Assembly (NCBI GenBank): GCA_017794925.1
Contig: CP051238.1
Span: forward strand, 470,934-534,933
Direction of reading: 5' to 3'
From: Aestuariibacter sp.
GTDB lineage: Bacteria > Pseudomonadota > Gammaproteobacteria > Enterobacterales > Alteromonadaceae
Length of the DNA stretch: 64,000 nt
How positions within the stretch are numbered: the stretch's first letter is position 1; the number at the start of each line of letters is the position of its first letter. Below are positions 26,096-34,619 of this stretch, in pieces. Below the pieces are notes generated by a model, which was not told where the DNA came from, made no database searches, and saw nothing but the letters and a program-made list of their open reading frames with translations. Made by a program: the position numbers and the translations under genes.

Positions 26096-26167
26096 TGTGC
26101 GTTAGTCCTGACGCACAATTCGTTTAGTCCGGGCCCTGCATGCACAGAAACTGCATGCCAGAGCCCG
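26096..26167. terminator. Two hairpins between the PL9 lyase and the convergent acetylesterase
   Basis: TGTGCGT (26096-26102) pairs with ACGCACA (26111-26117). Further on, CGGGC and GCATGC segments between 26130 and 26167 form a second interrupted stem. T runs are weak on both strands, so these are probable but not ideal bidirectional terminators between two converging genes. Confidence 0.45.
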
Positions 26168-26176
26168 ATAGTTTAT

Positions 26177-26959
26177 CTAGTCACCGCATTCTATTTCTAT
26201 CATGGCTTTCGCAAACCGCTCACCCAACTCAATGGCAGACGGTGCGGAAAAGTGCAATTGATCGCCCTTGTGCTCTAAACCTATAGATCCCACAAAACCA
26301 ACGCACTTAAGTGAATCTGCGGTATTGCGTAGCCCTTCTCTAACATTACTGGCAAAAGGGAATCGCTCTGGTTCAAGAAAATAACCCATTTCTCCCACCA
26401 CAATTGGTAGGTTTGGCATGCCGAGATCCGCTCTTAGGTCCTGAAACATCTGGATAAGTCTTACACCGTAGGTTTCCGCGTTACTTTGCTTATCGCTATC
26501 CGACTCTCCCTGATGCCAAAGCACGCCCTTTATCTTGCCATGCTGAATGGCAAACTTGATTTTTTCCATAGCCGCAGCGTAAAGATCTCCCCCTTTTTCC
26601 CATCTTCGCAATGGCGAACCACCAACAGCAGTGGGCACCAGCCCAATATGTGTAGCGTACCCCGAATCCAACATTGCTTTAGCAAAAGGAATACCCGGGC
26701 CAATACCAGGCTCGGTACGACCTGTTTTCTTGTGTATGGGCTCTCTGGCAACCTGCCATGTATTGTCTTCTCTGAGTGCAACTACTCGCTTGTCATCAAC
26801 CTGCGCATCCAAAGCGCTGGTGTCTCTGCCGGCCATATTTGACTGGCCCATCAAGATATAGATTTCCAATGGCTCGACCTGCGGTTGAGTTTGTTTGGAA
26901 TAGCCAACGACAATTAATATCAAAATACCGATAAACCCACTTATTCTTAACACTTGCAT
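26177..26959 (-). CDS. Acetylesterase of the SASA/CE6-like SGNH type
   Basis: This is a 260-residue protein. An N-terminal hydrophobic segment (ISGFIGILILIVVGY) suggests export or membrane anchoring. The SGNH hydrolase motifs of the SASA domain are clear: LMGQSNMAGRD with the catalytic serine, GPGIPFAKAML, VPTAVGGSPLRRW and LWHQGESDSD. These fit carbohydrate acetylesterases such as family CE6 rather than lipases. The frame is open for another 95 codons upstream, but the ATG at 26959 has GGAG seven bases before it and places the signal at the N-terminus. It converges on the PL9 lyase and is divergent from the second TonB receptor. It probably removes acetyl groups from the polysaccharide attacked by the cluster. 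Confidence 0.82.
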   Translation of the reverse strand: MQVLRISGFIGILILIVVGYSKQTQPQVEPLEIYILMGQSNMAGRDTSALDAQVDDKRVVALREDNTWQVAREPIHKKTGRTEPGIGPGIPFAKAMLDSGYATHIGLVPTAVGGSPLRRWEKGGDLYAAAMEKIKFAIQHGKIKGVLWHQGESDSDKQSNAETYGVRLIQMFQDLRADLGMPNLPIVVGEMGYFLEPERFPFASNVREGLRNTADSLKCVGFVGSIGLEHKGDQLHFSAPSAIELGERFAKAMIEIECGD

Positions 26960-27545
26960 AAACTGACTCCGTTGAATGAACCGCATATTTATTTTTCGAC
27001 AATGTGTTTCAGCGAGTTGGGATATTATTCGATTACCTGATTGAAAATGGTCTAAATATGGACTGGCTCGTGTTTTATCTGGCTTTAATTCACATGTACC
27101 GTTTCCGCTCGAGGTTAGCCTGACTAAAAGCCGGCCTACTATACTGAGTTCATGATTGAAATTGACTATTTTTTGGCCGGTGCAGATCGAAGTTTGAGCC
27201 AACCAGTCAGCAGTTATTAACAACAATGCATCGCCGTTTAGCAAAGCAATTCAAACATCAAATAAATACCGCTACTCACAGCGCACCCCTTTAAAAATAA
27301 TACTTATGTAGCACAATTTTAACTTTGCTTACGAATCCGGCTCATATCTGAGCCAACGGAAAAATCATGTTTGACGAACGTTACAAGCTGAAATATTTTT
27401 TAACCATCGATTTACATTAATGATCAAAACCAGTCAAACAAGACTGCACGCCGTGATTTTTAAGTAAACGAATTGGCCTTGCCACTTGAGCAGTTTCGGT
27501 TGAGTGCCAGACACATTAAAAGACTAAACCTTGGAAGTTGTCACA
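26960..27545. other. Long divergent intergenic region
   Basis: About 586 bp separate the start of the CE6-like gene from the start of the second TonB receptor. It holds operator site 4 near the receptor side. I see no convincing gene, RNA gene or repeat in the rest. Confidence 0.6.
27471..27484 (+). promoter_or_regulatory. Uronate-regulon operator, site 4 (second TonB receptor)
   Basis: AATTGGCCTTGCCA, followed by CTTG, has one difference (A to G) from the core of the other sites. It lies about 61 bp before the receptor start, farther than the other sites. Confidence 0.55.
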
Positions 27546-30473
27546 ATGAAAACTCTTAATCTAGTACAAGAACACGCAAAAACATTTGAGCCTTCACTGC
27601 TATCAAAGACGGTTAAAGCCATTATTCACTCTGGTCTAACGCTTGGACTCATCGTTTCATCAGCTACCTTCGCACAAGAAGCCGAAACTGCTCAGGAAGA
27701 CGCTAAAAAGGATGACAGTGAAATTGTAGAGAAAATTGTTGTTACCGGTGTAAGAGCCAGTCAAAGAAGTGCTATCGACAGAAAAAAACTCGCCTCCACT
27801 ATGTCAGACTCAATTGTTGCCGAAGATATCGGTGATTTCCCAGACAAAAACATCGCTGAGGCTCTGTCTCGCGTAACAGGTATCCAGCTGGACCGGGAAT
27901 TTGGAGAAGGCGGTGGTGTCAGTATCCGTGGTGTAGAACCCGAGCTAACCCGGGTTGAGATCAATGGCATAAGCTCAGTAGGCTCATCCGATCCGTTCGC
28001 CAGCACTGGACGCAGTAATGACTTCCGCAGTATGGCGTCAGAGCTGGTAAGTGCGCTGGACGTCATTAAAGGTTCCGAAGCACGATTAACGGAAGGCGGC
28101 ATTGGTGGCACAATAAAAATCACAACCAGAAAGCCAAACGACTTTAAGAAAGAATATTTAAGCCTGAATGCAGAAAATCAATTTAATACGCTTACAGATG
28201 AACACAATCAAAAATTTAACCTGATAGGGGTACACAAGTTCTCAGATGACCTTGGGATTCTTGTTAACATTACAGCGGGTGACAAAAACACCGCATTTCA
28301 CGCGTTGCGCAACACTGCGTTTAACTTTGAGTCAGACATTGACGGTTCGCTGGAAAAGACGTTTGTAAATCCTAACTATGCAGATGTCACTACAGTTGAA
28401 GGCTGTGACGGCAACGAAACCTGTGAGATGCAATGGTACGATCCCAAAAATCGCATCCCTCGCGCCAGTATCTGGCAACGCGACGAAAACCGTATTAGTG
28501 CTAACAGCATGATTCAGTATCGTATCAGTGACTCGTTATCTGCTCATGTGGGCATTACCTATAACAAACGGGACTTTGTACAGAACGACCAGAACTATCA
28601 GTTACAGGAGTTCAGGGACGCCATGGTCGATGCTGACACCTGGATGTTCTATGACAACCACCGTATTCAATCGGTGGAAACCGCAGGCAGCTTCGCCATA
28701 GTTAACCGTGCAGTAGATGTAGACTGGTCACAGAAAAACGCAGTAGTAGATGCGGGATTTGAGTACCAACACGACCTGTTCACATTAACCGGTACCTTCG
28801 GCTACAGTGACGAAAAGCAAACCATTGATCAAACCGATACACAGGCTTTTGGCTACCGCATTCGTGGCATGTTGATGGAATTTTCCGAGAATGGCTTACC
28901 CATCATTACTGAAGAAAACCTGAGCACAGGTGTCGATTACACCACTTCAGGCAGACCAGACGTTACATTCAATAATCCAATAACAGAGACAAACCGTTAC
29001 ACGCGTTTGAACATGTCTGATATCGATAGCTCTGGTGACGAAACGTTAGCTCAATTTGATTTTGTCATTCCGATGACCGGTAATTTCCTGACCACGATAA
29101 AAACAGGGGTGCGCTACACCATTGAAAATCAGGATTACGCCCGGTACGACAACGACCTGCGCTTGTTTAACGGCTCCGATGTTACAGCTGAGCAAAATGC
29201 CCAGTTATTGTCAGACAATTATGTACGCACACCGGAATTTTTCCGTGATTTCAACCCGGGTGTGGATACGCTGGATGGCTGGAACACCATTAACGTGGGT
29301 ACTTTCAAACGTGACTTCATAGCGCTGGGAGGATTTACCGATGACGACCTAGTTATCGATAATCTGCGTTCCATATTTGACGTAAAAATGGAAACACAGG
29401 CGTTTTATGTTCAGGGAGACTTCGAAACCGAAGTCGGCGGTTTGTTGTTATGGGGTAATGCCGGTGTTCGTTATGTACAGACCGATGTCGACACCACGGG
29501 TATAGCCACAGTAGATGTATCAGTAGACGACGAAGACGGAAACGCATATATCGACGAGGACCACCCAGAGGCCTTCGAAGGGACCAGAACGGTGTCTAAC
29601 GACTACAGTGAAGTCCTGCCCAGCATAAACGTGAACCTGGAACTCATGCCCGACGAGCTTATACTATACGCCGGCGCGTCAAAAGTTATGGCTCACCCTA
29701 AGGCAAAAGATCTCAACATAGCTGCAGCATGCCGACTCCGTCTTGATTCAGAGTCTATTGAAAATGGAAACCCTAGCACGTGTAGTGGCGGCAATCCGTA
29801 TCTGGATCCCTATGTCGCAAAACAGTTTGATATCGCGCTTAACTGGTACCCTAACGAAGACACGATGGTGTCAGCGGCGATGTTTAAGAAAAATCTGGAT
29901 ACTTATATTCTTTCTGGTAGCCAGGCACCGGTACCGGACGTAGATTACTTTGGTGACGGTAATCTTTATGAAGTTAGAGCGCCTGCTAACTCAGCCGGCG
30001 TTAACACGCAAGGTTACGAGTTGTCAGTTGCAACCTTCTTCAGCATGTTGCCAGCACCGTTTAATAATATCGGGATGAACGCAAACTACACTTACACAAC
30101 TGCCGACAATACCGGTATTTACAGCGAGATATCAGAAGAAGAGCTTGACCTCATCGACATGTCGAAGAACACCTATAACTTTAGCGTGTATTACTCGACT
30201 GAAGAGTGGAATGTTAAGCTGGCCTACAACTACAGAAGCAGCTATTTAGATGCCATCAGAGACAGCAGAGGCAACCCGTATTATGTTGACGCTGCCGGAT
30301 TCCTGGACGGTAAGATTACATACCAACCCGATGGCTCCAAGTTTAAATACTACTTCGATGCACGCAATTTAACTAAACAGGGTCGTGATTATATCGGTGG
30401 GACCAACGCCGGTATTTATGAGCGTCGTTACTATGGAAGAGACTTCTCAATTGGCGTTACATACAAAATGTAA
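27546..30473 (+). CDS. TonB-dependent receptor for oligosaccharides
   Basis: This is a 975-residue outer-membrane receptor. The ATG at 27546 is preceded by GGAAG; a TTG 15 bases upstream is less likely. A long N-terminus with a signal segment (about 25-43, ending ATFAQ) is followed by the TonB box (IVEKIVVTGVRAS), the plug (KNIAEALSRVTGIQLDRE and GGVSIRGVEP) and a large beta-barrel ending YGRDFSIGVTYKM. It lacks the STN domain of the receptor at 20.7 kb. It resembles the large Alteromonas/Xanthomonas-type receptors associated with carbohydrate scavenging. With an operator upstream and esterases on both sides, import of acetylated oligouronides is the likely role. Confidence 0.92.
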   Translation: MKTLNLVQEHAKTFEPSLLSKTVKAIIHSGLTLGLIVSSATFAQEAETAQEDAKKDDSEIVEKIVVTGVRASQRSAIDRKKLASTMSDSIVAEDIGDFPDKNIAEALSRVTGIQLDREFGEGGGVSIRGVEPELTRVEINGISSVGSSDPFASTGRSNDFRSMASELVSALDVIKGSEARLTEGGIGGTIKITTRKPNDFKKEYLSLNAENQFNTLTDEHNQKFNLIGVHKFSDDLGILVNITAGDKNTAFHALRNTAFNFESDIDGSLEKTFVNPNYADVTTVEGCDGNETCEMQWYDPKNRIPRASIWQRDENRISANSMIQYRISDSLSAHVGITYNKRDFVQNDQNYQLQEFRDAMVDADTWMFYDNHRIQSVETAGSFAIVNRAVDVDWSQKNAVVDAGFEYQHDLFTLTGTFGYSDEKQTIDQTDTQAFGYRIRGMLMEFSENGLPIITEENLSTGVDYTTSGRPDVTFNNPITETNRYTRLNMSDIDSSGDETLAQFDFVIPMTGNFLTTIKTGVRYTIENQDYARYDNDLRLFNGSDVTAEQNAQLLSDNYVRTPEFFRDFNPGVDTLDGWNTINVGTFKRDFIALGGFTDDDLVIDNLRSIFDVKMETQAFYVQGDFETEVGGLLLWGNAGVRYVQTDVDTTGIATVDVSVDDEDGNAYIDEDHPEAFEGTRTVSNDYSEVLPSINVNLELMPDELILYAGASKVMAHPKAKDLNIAAACRLRLDSESIENGNPSTCSGGNPYLDPYVAKQFDIALNWYPNEDTMVSAAMFKKNLDTYILSGSQAPVPDVDYFGDGNLYEVRAPANSAGVNTQGYELSVATFFSMLPAPFNNIGMNANYTYTTADNTGIYSEISEEELDLIDMSKNTYNFSVYYSTEEWNVKLAYNYRSSYLDAIRDSRGNPYYVDAAGFLDGKITYQPDGSKFKYYFDARNLTKQGRDYIGGTNAGIYERRYYGRDFSIGVTYKM

Positions 30474-30515
30474 CCCTGATTGTTAACTCTCATCCCTCGT
30501 TCTCTAACTTAAGTC

Positions 30516-30545
30516 AAGGCCTGCGCTAGCAGGCCTTATTTGTCT
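30516..30545 (+). terminator. Hairpin terminator after the second TonB receptor
   Basis: AAGGCCTGC (30516-30524) and GCAGGCCTT (30529-30537) form a perfect nine-pair stem with a four-base loop, followed by ATTTGTCTT. The T run is interrupted but the hairpin is strong. Confidence 0.7.
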
Positions 30546-30588
30546 TATAAGAACACCAGTAAGACAGGAAACAATAGAGGAGTAGATT

Positions 30589-31857
30589 GTGAGTAAAACC
30601 ATGACAATCACGCTTATGTATTTTGGCTCTTTATTACTAACCACCACATTTGCAGGCAATGCAAAAAATGAGTATCGGTTCATGCTTTCGAATAAAGATA
30701 TACCCGCAAAATACCACGCATTGGAAGCAGACCAGTCGTTTTCTTCTAAGACTGGATTTGGCTGGCTTGCCGACACAAAAAATCAATTTGGTATTGCTGT
30801 CCCTGAGGGAAACTACATCGTTAAATTAGTCTTTGATTCACCAGAAGCGGCCAACGCCATGACGGTGAAGGCGGAGTCTCGTCGACTCATGCTGCCTTCC
30901 ACATCTGAAAGTCACAGTAAAGTACGCACTTTTGCAGTAAACATCCGGCGGCCACAGATTGCTTCAGGCGGTGAAGTAACACTCAATGATTGGGAGACAA
31001 CACCTTCGCTGATTGCACACTGGGATAAATTATTGACGCTGGAATTTTTACCGGATACATCAGGGCTCAATGCCATTGAAATAGAGCCAGCCAGCAACGT
31101 AACAACCGTTTATATCGCCGGTGATTCGACCGTTGCAGACCAACGCTCAGAGCCCTATGTAGGTTGGGGCCAGGTACTCCCCAGCCTGTTTTCCCAACGC
31201 ATCTCTGTGGCGAATCATGCCGAGTCTGGCAGGGCGTTATTTAGCTTCCTGGAGGAACAGCGATTTGAAAAAATCCTTAGCACCATTCAACCCGGTGATT
31301 ATTTGCTAATCCAGTTCGGGCATAACGATCAAAAAGATAAACGACCGGGTTCAGGGCCGTATACGACCTATACCAGAGAATTTATTGAATACGTTAATGC
31401 GACCAGGGAAAAGTCAGCAATCCCCGTTTTAATAACCCCCATGGAACGTCGCAGGTGGAAGAACGGAAAGCCAGGAGAAACACTCACTGAATATGCTGAT
31501 GCAGTAAGGCAAGTTGGGAAAGAACTCAATGTTCCCGTCATCGACTTACAGGCGATGAGCCTTGATTTCTATCAGGCAATGGGGGAGGAAACGTCTGCGA
31601 AAGCGTTCGTTCATTACCCTGCACATACTTTCCCTGATCAGCCGAAACGTCTGAAAGACAACACCCATCATAATATTTACGGGGCATTCCAGCTTGCCAG
31701 ATGCGTAGCAGAAGGTATCCGAACACAGATTCCCGAACTTGCTCAGCACTTACGTTCTGAATATACCTCTTATTCGCCTAGTCATCCCGATGACCCGGTA
31801 CTGCTGTCTATTCCATCGAGTATAGCTTCATCTGCGGCGAAACCTGAAGGTAATTAA
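30589..31857 (+). CDS. Rhamnogalacturonan acetylesterase-like SGNH esterase (CE12 type)
   Basis: This is a 422-residue exported esterase. The GTG start has a strong AGAGGAG six bases upstream, and residues 5-23 form a signal peptide. Residues 24-170 make a beta-rich N-terminal domain (malectin/carbohydrate-binding-like) common in this family. The SGNH motifs follow: IAGDSTVADQ with catalytic Ser180, GWGQVLPSLF, HAESGRALFSFLEE, LIQFGHNDQKD and the His of HHNIYGAFQLA. The GDST form and length match rhamnogalacturonan acetylesterases of family CE12, which deacetylate pectic chains. It probably acts in the periplasm after uptake through the preceding receptor. Confidence 0.87.
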   Translation: MSKTMTITLMYFGSLLLTTTFAGNAKNEYRFMLSNKDIPAKYHALEADQSFSSKTGFGWLADTKNQFGIAVPEGNYIVKLVFDSPEAANAMTVKAESRRLMLPSTSESHSKVRTFAVNIRRPQIASGGEVTLNDWETTPSLIAHWDKLLTLEFLPDTSGLNAIEIEPASNVTTVYIAGDSTVADQRSEPYVGWGQVLPSLFSQRISVANHAESGRALFSFLEEQRFEKILSTIQPGDYLLIQFGHNDQKDKRPGSGPYTTYTREFIEYVNATREKSAIPVLITPMERRRWKNGKPGETLTEYADAVRQVGKELNVPVIDLQAMSLDFYQAMGEETSAKAFVHYPAHTFPDQPKRLKDNTHHNIYGAFQLARCVAEGIRTQIPELAQHLRSEYTSYSPSHPDDPVLLSIPSSIASSAAKPEGN

Positions 31858-31884
31858 CTGACATCTGCAAGGTAAATCATTGAC

Positions 31885-31905
31885 CGGCCCTAACTAATCG
31901 GGCCG
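31885..31905. terminator. Short hairpin between convergent esterase genes
   Basis: CGGCCC (31885-31890) pairs with GGGCCG (31900-31905). The T run on either side is poor (ATTCATT), so termination is probable but not certain. Confidence 0.4.
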
Positions 31906-31945
31906 ATTCATTCGCGCAAAGATAACGAAGCTAACTGGGTTGGGC

Positions 31946-33448
31946 TTATCTATTGATTGGAATTTCATTATCGCAGGCAGTCACATCGGCGCTACAAAAT
32001 GGGTATGCAGGCCAGCCATTGTCGTCAATGAGGTTAGGTTGAGAGGCTTCGTTCCAGGCAAATCGAACCACGTTGGGTTTCGCCACTTCATGACTCCAAA
32101 GTAAGACCGTTTGCGGACCAACAATTTCGGCTTTCGCATTCACAAAACGACCGTCGTCCCCGGCAATTTCAAAACTATCCGGGGCCTGTCCGTCAGAGGT
32201 TTGCAAGCGACCGGCAACCTGCTTAAACGACACCCTGACTACCCCGCTTTCAATATTGATATTACTCAATCTTGGTGACGCCGGTACATTGGCACCTCGC
32301 TGATATAGGCGACTTAACGCAATAGCGGCTAAACGTTCTGCAATGGGGCGTTTGTGTAATGGATGAATGTTACTTAAATCATCAACCAAATCCGTAGTAG
32401 GTACTATTGCTGTATTTTCTATTCGCTCGAGCACGCTTTCCTGAGCTCGCCATAGTTTGGGTAGCTCTGTGGGGGCGTGATAAACCTCACCGACCTTCAT
32501 TCGTTCTGAATACAAAAAAGGCGCTAACTGCACAAAATAGAACGGGAGCGTTTTAGCCTCCCAGGCGTGCCGCCAACTCTCTATCAGTAACGCTAACTTG
32601 TTGGCATACCGCATACCATCATTGCCGGCAATGATGTTTGACTCGCCCTGATACCACAACACGCCTTTTATAGCGAAAGGCGCCAATGGTTTTACCATGC
32701 CATTGTAGAGCTTGCCCGGTGTGATTCCATCGACGATAAGAGGCCCTTCAGAGGTGGGCTGCAAATTAAATAGCTCGGATTGCTTGTAAGCTTCAGCGGG
32801 TGTCCAAAGCTCAATGCTTGTACCGCCTCTTGCGGATTGAATAATCCCAACCGGTACGCCAAGTTCTTTTTGTATAGTCTGGGCAAATAAATACCCAATC
32901 GCTGAAAACGCCGACACCGACTCACGCTGTGAACCTGATTTCCATCCATCACTCACAACATCTTTTGTTCGGTTGTTTTTCTCAACCCTGAATAGACGAA
33001 TACTCTGGTCTCCGCCGGCTTGAAGATCTTCGGCCAATTGAGTGTCTTGTTCAGAAACAGGAAGAGCACCCGCCGTGCTTATGCCTACTGCCATTGCCAT
33101 ATTCGATTGACCGGCTGCGAGCCAAACCTCACCAACGAGTACGTTGTTCAAGTGCAACCGGTTGGTCCCCTGAATAGTTAATTCTCTGGCATCAAAGGAA
33201 GCATGAAGTGGGTTTAGCTCAACAAACCAACGACCACTTTCGTTCGCTGTTGTTGTTAGTATCTGATCTACAAATGTTATTGTTACAGATTCACCAGGGG
33301 CAGCGGTTCCCCACACGGGTACCTTTTGCCCCCGTTGAAGCACCATATTGTCGGTAAATATGTTTGCAACACGCACTTCAGCCGTCGCATTAACTTGCAC
33401 ACACAAACACAACACTACAGATAAAACACCCGCTAGTCGTTTATTCAT
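31946..33448 (-). CDS. Sialate O-acetylesterase-like carbohydrate esterase
   Basis: This is a 500-residue exported esterase related to sialate O-acetylesterases. The signal peptide is at residues 1-24 (ending VNATA). A beta-rich N-terminal domain starts VRVANIFTDNMVLQRGQKVPVWG, the typical opening of the family (read as ANIFTDNMVLQRG). The SASA esterase motifs are VWLAAGQSNMAM with the catalytic serine, VGIIQSARGGTSIELW and GVLWYQGESNIIAG. In marine bacteria such proteins deacetylate plant or algal polysaccharides, not sialic acid. An alternative ATG eight codons upstream is possible. It lies 75 bp after the IclR gene on the same strand and may be co-transcribed with it. Confidence 0.85.
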   Translation of the reverse strand: MNKRLAGVLSVVLCLCVQVNATAEVRVANIFTDNMVLQRGQKVPVWGTAAPGESVTITFVDQILTTTANESGRWFVELNPLHASFDARELTIQGTNRLHLNNVLVGEVWLAAGQSNMAMAVGISTAGALPVSEQDTQLAEDLQAGGDQSIRLFRVEKNNRTKDVVSDGWKSGSQRESVSAFSAIGYLFAQTIQKELGVPVGIIQSARGGTSIELWTPAEAYKQSELFNLQPTSEGPLIVDGITPGKLYNGMVKPLAPFAIKGVLWYQGESNIIAGNDGMRYANKLALLIESWRHAWEAKTLPFYFVQLAPFLYSERMKVGEVYHAPTELPKLWRAQESVLERIENTAIVPTTDLVDDLSNIHPLHKRPIAERLAAIALSRLYQRGANVPASPRLSNINIESGVVRVSFKQVAGRLQTSDGQAPDSFEIAGDDGRFVNAKAEIVGPQTVLLWSHEVAKPNVVRFAWNEASQPNLIDDNGWPAYPFCSADVTACDNEIPINR

Positions 33449-33522
33449 CCTACATGGCTTAACTAGGCACATTAGATTGATGTCATCTTGCTAACTTTGC
33501 GAAATACCGCTCGCCACAGCCA

Positions 33523-34281
33523 CTACAATTCACCTTTCAGTAGCATGTAGCACTGCTGCGCGTGTTTTTTAACAATAGCGGCAACTTCCGGAATATTCTC
33601 TTTTGAAAAATGCCCTACCGGCGCAGTTACGCCTATAGCGGCTGACACTGTCGCACTGGCATTAAACACTGGTGCAGCAAGACACCGTACTCCGTCATCA
33701 AACTCTCGATCGTCAACCCCGTAACCTCGTTTCAACGTACATTGAATTTCATTTTTTACTTCATCAAGTGTGGTGTGAGTACGAGTCGTGAATCGCGAAA
33801 ACCCGGTTTCGGACTCAATCATGTCCAATTCGTCGTTCCACAGATAAGCAAGAAAGACTTTGCCTGTTGCGGACACATGAGCGGGCGCGGTAGAACCAGC
33901 CCTTGATGCCACCCGCAGCAAATTTTGACTGTCGGCGACTTCAACCAGTAATGAACGGTAACCGCTAGGCACTGCAATATGCGCGGTATAACCAGTTATT
34001 TTTGCCAGACTATGCAGCACGGGCAAACATAATGGTCTCAGTCTATCGGTAGAGTTGAGCTTTAAGCTCAATGTATACAGACCCGGCCCCGGATAATACT
34101 TTCTATTCCGGTATACCACCATTTCTGCGCACTTTAGTGTTTGTAAGATACGATATGCACTGGAACGTGGAATGGTTAGCATTTCTGCAATTTGGTCTCG
34201 CGAGAGAGTTTTGGGTGAATCCACTATCAAACGCAAAATTTCACAAGCGCTGTTTAAACTGGGAATAACATAATTGCTCAT
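33523..34281 (-). CDS. IclR family transcriptional regulator
   Basis: This is a 252-residue regulator. The N-terminal winged helix (about residues 5-65) shows SACEILRLIVDSPKTLSRDQI and IPRSSAYRILQTLKCAEMV. The C-terminal effector domain has the IclR pattern: VSATGKVFLAYLW, GYGVDDREFDDGVRCLAAPVF and AAIGVTAPVGHF. ATG 34281 is certain by its GGAGG at seven bases; an upstream in-frame start is ignored. KdgR-type IclR proteins control pectin and 2-keto-3-deoxygluconate catabolism, so a similar role is plausible. An operator identical over 20 bases to that of uxuA lies 39 bp upstream. Confidence 0.92.
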   Translation of the reverse strand: MSNYVIPSLNSACEILRLIVDSPKTLSRDQIAEMLTIPRSSAYRILQTLKCAEMVVYRNRKYYPGPGLYTLSLKLNSTDRLRPLCLPVLHSLAKITGYTAHIAVPSGYRSLLVEVADSQNLLRVASRAGSTAPAHVSATGKVFLAYLWNDELDMIESETGFSRFTTRTHTTLDEVKNEIQCTLKRGYGVDDREFDDGVRCLAAPVFNASATVSAAIGVTAPVGHFSKENIPEVAAIVKKHAQQCYMLLKGEL

Positions 34282-34320
34282 TGTATACCTCCGCGATAGA
34301 CGTAAACACAACCAGACAAC

Positions 34321-34340
34321 TGGTAATGTGGTAAGGCCAA
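34321..34340 (-). promoter_or_regulatory. Uronate-regulon operator, site 5 (IclR gene)
   Basis: Read on the minus strand this is TTGGCCTTACCACATTACCA, identical to site 2 upstream of uxuA. It lies 39 bp before the IclR start codon. The rest of the 338-bp gap between the IclR gene and the exporter operon shows no gene I can support. Confidence 0.7.
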
Positions 34341-34619
34341 AATTACCTAAGAAATATATTGAGTCAATTACCTGTTGATAAATGCATAGAAAATGCGCCT
34401 AAATCCCGAATAAAGTTTCAAAAGTGAAATTGCGCATGCCATTTCGATGCTGCTAGTGAATTTGGTAGCAAGCAACCGATAGACTGTTAAACAATCATCT
34501 TCTCGAGTAGGTAAGCGCATTAAAATCGGCCTGACCAAAAAAAATATATCCTCCATTTAAACTATTCCGGATTTGTTCTCGACATAGCAGGTATTCAAGA
34601 GTGAAAAGGAAACCTGTTC

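Noticed and set aside
34368..34556. A 62-codon minus-strand frame between the IclR gene and the exporter operon
   Set aside because: No ribosome-binding site, no promoter match and no family; probably chance.
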